Shown: positions 62,269 through 62,337 of the stretch, piece after piece
Numbering within the stretch: position 1 is the stretch's first letter
Layout: every line of letters begins with the position of its first letter
Origin: an uncultured Aquimarina sp.
Lineage (GTDB): Bacteria; Bacteroidota; Bacteroidia; Flavobacteriales; Flavobacteriaceae
Assembly (NCBI GenBank): GCA_947500505.1
Contig: CANMSL010000020.1
Coordinates: forward strand, 1 to 62,337
DNA: 62,337 bases
Direction: 5' to 3'
The notes under the pieces: generated by a model
Told to the model about the DNA's origin: nothing
The model's input: the letters and a program-made list of their open reading frames with translations, nothing else
Database searches by the model: none
Made by a program: the position numbers and the translations under genes

Positions 62269-62337
62269 CACATACTTGTTATCTGAAAAGCAAAACGCAA
62301 TCTGAATCTGCCTGCGGACGAACCTCGATCGTATGAA
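62263..62337. other. Possible start of a second cassette
   Basis: Sequence after the attC-like GTT continues to the window edge with AGGGCACATACTTG and no complete gene. Too little is present to say what it holds. Confidence 0.3.

Noticed and set aside
1..62337. CRISPR array, rRNA genes or prophage
   Set aside because: No regularly spaced repeats, rRNA sequence or phage structural genes other than the VgrG-type proteins were seen.

Overview
The window is a stretch of AT-rich chromosome from a member of the Bacteroidota, most likely a marine Flavobacteriaceae (an Aquimarina-like genus is a guess from gene style only). The signs are promoters of the form TTG-N(about 20)-TAnnTTTG, an almost complete lack of Shine-Dalgarno sequences, proteins with type IX secretion (T9SS) C-terminal sorting domains and SprB-type repeats, a short-form CydAB oxidase, and several conserved flavobacterial families.

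Layout. 1-3.6 kb is the thrS-infC-rpmI-rplT translation operon. 3.9-15.2 kb holds a large hybrid sensor kinase, a secreted SprB-repeat protein, an rRNA methyltransferase, an M48 peptidase, a bifunctional Rel enzyme, a Fur-family regulator and purA. 15.7-17.8 kb is a two-gene unit: a flavin-dependent halogenase-like protein and a DUF1348 protein. 18.2-24.9 kb is an envelope and metal-uptake locus (WD40-like exported protein, small Cys-motif protein, TonB receptor, PepSY membrane protein, lipoprotein, OmpA-like protein). 25-28.7 kb holds an AraC regulator, a tandem 106-bp repeat, tRNA-Pro(GGG) and cydAB. 29-31.5 kb is a TPR histidine kinase with a LuxR-type response regulator.

32-39.7 kb is a compact minus-strand VgrG island: vgrG, an unknown protein, a DUF4280/PAAR-like tip protein, another unknown protein, an 852-residue membrane-anchored protein with M23-like and lysozyme-like domains, and a lipoprotein that could be its immunity partner. 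No T6SS sheath or baseplate genes are in the window. 40.6-50.2 kb holds a UvrD-type helicase, a secreted T9SS metalloprotease and a DsrE / M20 amidohydrolase / FMN-binding glutamate synthase-like / DUF7935 gene row. 50.3-60.1 kb holds a DUF695 gene with an unusual strong Shine-Dalgarno, a YkgJ-type protein, a patatin and M1 aminopeptidase pair, recG, a CPBP protease and a zinc-ribbon protein, with several REP-like intergenic repeats.

The most notable part is the right end (60.1-62.3 kb). A tyrosine recombinase, preceded by a 39-bp near-perfect palindrome, is followed in the same orientation by a short-chain dehydrogenase gene that has the layout of an integron gene cassette. It is bounded by GTT at both ends. 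An attC-like fold lies at its 3' end, and the 10 bases at its 5' boundary are perfectly complementary to the 10 bases that open the attC-like site, as expected if the two ends meet in a free circle. The recombinase lacks the insertion that marks classical IntI, so this looks like a flavobacterial, same-orientation, integron-like cassette system. The dehydrogenase itself lacks the usual catalytic Tyr and Lys.
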